Of a stretch of 64,000 bases of DNA, positions 62,284 to 64,000 are shown piece by piece (the stretch's first letter is position 1; each line of letters starts with the position of its first letter). Source of the DNA: Bradyrhizobium sp. 195 (lineage in GTDB: Bacteria > Pseudomonadota > Alphaproteobacteria > Rhizobiales > Xanthobacteraceae); assembly GCF_023101665.1 (NCBI RefSeq), contig NZ_CP082162.1:434001-498000 (forward strand). The letters are read 5' to 3'. The notes under the pieces were generated by a model. The model made no database searches. It was not told the DNA's origin and saw only the letters and a program-made list of their open reading frames with translations. The position numbers and the translations under genes are program-made.

Positions 62284-63279
62284 ATGGATCGGCGGCAATT
62301 TCTGACCACGACGGCGGGCCTCGCGCTCGGCACCTTCACAGCCTCGGCACCGGCGATCGCGCAAGCCAAAACAAAAGTCCGCGTTGGCTACCTCCACACC
62401 GTCGCTGTCGACGGCCAGATCTGGACCGGCATGGACCGCGGCTCCTTCGAAAAGCAGGGCCTCGATCTCGAGCTGCGGCAGTTCAACACTGGCCTGGAAA
62501 TTTTCCAGGCCTTGATCGGCGGCAGCCTCGACGTGCTGGCGACCGGCGCTGTCCTCTCGAACTTCCCGGCGCGCGGCCAGGGCAAGGTATTTCTCATCAA
62601 CGACATCGAGGTCGCGACGGCGCAGCTCTGGGTTCGCGGCGATCAGGGCATCAAGTCGTTCGCGGACCTGAAAGGCAAGCGCATCGCGACGGCGGCCGGC
62701 ACGACGGCGCACGTGTTCCTCGACACCGCGCTCCGGGCCAACAAGGTCGATCCAAAGGAGGTCGAGCTCGTCAACCAGACCATGCCGGCGGCCGTGACCG
62801 CCTTCATCTCCGGCGCAGTGCCAGCCGTAGCGCTCTGGGTGCCTTTCAACGTCACGGTCCGCGACAAGGTTCCCGGCGCGACCATGCTGGCCGATGCGTC
62901 AGCCTATTATCCAAAGGCGGCCATCATTGGCGGCTGGGCTGCGGCGAACGACTATTATGAACCCAACAAAGAGACTCTGGCCAAACTGATCCGTGGCTGG
63001 GCGGATGCCAACGACTATATCGTCGCGAACAGCACCGAGGCGATGGAGAAGCTGCAAAAGGGGCATTACAGCCAGACGCCACTGTCCGACATCAACGAGT
63101 CATTCAAAGCGCAAAAGATGTTCACGTCCAAAGACTGGAAGCGGATGTACTCGGACGGGACCGTCACCAACTGGCTGCAGCAGTCGACAGACTTCTTCAT
63201 GGCTAATGCGGGCATCAAGGACTTCACGCCGGCGAGCAAATACTTTGATCCGGGCCTGTATTTGAAGACGATCGCTTAG
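62284..63279 (+). CDS. ABC transporter substrate-binding protein (SsuA/TauA/NrtA class), 331 residues
   Basis: ATG 62284 after CGGAGGAC. Tat-like signal: D2-R3-R4-Q-F-L, TTTAGLALGTFTASAPAIAQ. The mature protein is of the NMT1/ThiY-like class (VRVGYLHTVAVDGQIWTGMD, SFEKQGLDLELRQFNTGLEI, GGSLDVLATGAVLSNFPARG, DLKGKRIATAAGTTAH). It delivers its ligand to the permease/ATPase encoded before it. The ligand may be an acid or amide handled by the divergent enolase-family and GMC enzymes (inference). Confidence 0.92.
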   Translation: MDRRQFLTTTAGLALGTFTASAPAIAQAKTKVRVGYLHTVAVDGQIWTGMDRGSFEKQGLDLELRQFNTGLEIFQALIGGSLDVLATGAVLSNFPARGQGKVFLINDIEVATAQLWVRGDQGIKSFADLKGKRIATAAGTTAHVFLDTALRANKVDPKEVELVNQTMPAAVTAFISGAVPAVALWVPFNVTVRDKVPGATMLADASAYYPKAAIIGGWAAANDYYEPNKETLAKLIRGWADANDYIVANSTEAMEKLQKGHYSQTPLSDINESFKAQKMFTSKDWKRMYSDGTVTNWLQQSTDFFMANAGIKDFTPASKYFDPGLYLKTIA

Positions 63280-63593
63280 ATACCAAAGCACTGAGGGACT
63301 GGGTGTTCGCGCCGGACGCTTCATCTGTGCTCGCGATCCAGTTGTTTTCAATCCGGCCGATGATTTGCTGGCGTACCAAGCATGTATTGAGCACCGAAGC
63401 GAACACCTGTCCCTCCCGCACGCTCAACTGCGCTGCTGACTGTCCCACTGCTCGCTCCGAATGAGTTGTGGGCGGATACTGTCGCACGCTTCAGAAGTCC
63501 GCCAACAAGGCTTTCCAGCAAGCCCATTCTCCGAAGCAACCGACAAAAAACGTGCCAGCGAAAAACAAGGATTCCATCATGATGCCCGAGACC
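63280..63593. other. Gap without recognisable gene
   Basis: Between the binding-protein gene and the convergent cupin gene. Short frames only; no clear terminator was seen. Confidence 0.5.
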
Positions 63594-64000
63594 CTACCGT
63601 GCCGTTCCAAAAAGACGGGGGTCATCATGCTGATCGTGATACTCTAGACCCAAGGGGCCGATAGCGGAAACCTGCGTGACGTATTCGCCCGACTTGGCCC
63701 AATGAAAATGCCAGGTCTCGCCGGGCAGCACTACGACGCTACCAGGCGGATAGGCCTTCACCTTGTCGCCATCGAAACTCTCGCCAAGCCCGATGTAGAA
63801 TACACCTGACATGACCGTGTAGATGCGGTCTTCCGGATGCTTGTGCGGCATCAGCTTGGTGCCACCGGGGACCTTCACCCGGACCAAGTAGGGTCCGGGT
63901 TCACTGGGGTGACCGACCATCACGGCGAGCTTCGCGCCTGGTGGAAACGCAGGGAACGGCTGCCATGCGATATCCTCGGGAAGGATCGCCCGAAACCTCT
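63594..64000 (-). CDS. Cupin-domain protein, partial (runs off the right edge)
   Basis: The frame is open beyond 64,000, so the N-terminus is missing; the visible part starts in frame as FRAILPEDIAWQPFPAFPPG. A cupin fold with the two motifs MPHKHPEDRIYTVMSGVFYI (His-His-Glu metal ligands) and PPGSVVVLPGETWHFHWAKS. A small metal-binding beta-barrel protein of the quercetinase/DUF4437-like group; function not predictable. At least 135 residues. Confidence 0.85.
   Translation of the reverse strand, partial: RFRAILPEDIAWQPFPAFPPGAKLAVMVGHPSEPGPYLVRVKVPGGTKLMPHKHPEDRIYTVMSGVFYIGLGESFDGDKVKAYPPGSVVVLPGETWHFHWAKSGEYVTQVSAIGPLGLEYHDQHDDPRLFGTAR

Noticed and set aside
1..64000. CRISPR array, prophage or complete RNA gene
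   Set aside because: No regularly spaced short repeats, no phage structural or integrase gene, and no complete tRNA or rRNA pattern was seen on either strand.

Overview
The window looks like a piece of a Bradyrhizobium-type alphaproteobacterial chromosome. The base composition is GC-rich, many small conserved proteins are of kinds I know mainly from Bradyrhizobium and close relatives, and there are several Tat-signal binding proteins, a phasin, a YsnF/DUF2382 protein and a PhnA-like membrane protein. The species call is inference from gene content. No complete rRNA or tRNA gene was found.

There are two contrasting halves. Bases 1 to about 39,900 are gene-poor accessory DNA: very small genes (several under 60 codons), dispersed repeats, one IS110-type insertion sequence, a tRNA-Ser 3'-end remnant and many decayed genes. 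The decayed genes include two ATP-dependent DNA ligase fragments, a low-affinity iron permease, a DUF1127 protein and an ABC_sub_bind periplasmic protein. Inside this half stand a few intact larger genes: a winged-helix/TPR regulator (14,886-16,451), a PhnA-like/DUF2382 pair (18,183-20,248), and a three-gene coiled-coil operon (20,832-24,379), which is the best candidate here for an undescribed system. Between 29.9 and 38.8 kb a set of eight small genes occurs twice in different order; the first copy is intact and half of the second is broken.

From about 40 kb on, the DNA is densely coding and metabolic. (1) An Ugp-type sugar-phosphate ABC operon (ATPase, binding protein with a frameshift, two permeases) continues into an endonuclease/exonuclease/phosphatase-family enzyme and a NUDIX enzyme. 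A GlpR/DeoR-type regulator diverges from it across an 18-bp perfect palindrome. (2) A + strand operon at 47.7-57.1 kb encodes a second sugar-type ABC importer, a GntR/UTRA regulator, a sulfatase without signal peptide, its own formylglycine-generating enzyme and a ClC-type anion channel: apparently import, intracellular desulfation and anion disposal for a sulfated organic compound. (3) At 57.1-63.3 kb, an enolase-superfamily enzyme, a GMC oxidoreductase and a GntR regulator (- strand) diverge from a nitrate/sulfonate/taurine-type ABC importer (+ strand). A cupin gene runs off the right edge.

Many junctions in the right half are ATGA or one-base overlaps, so these genes are probably translated as coupled units.
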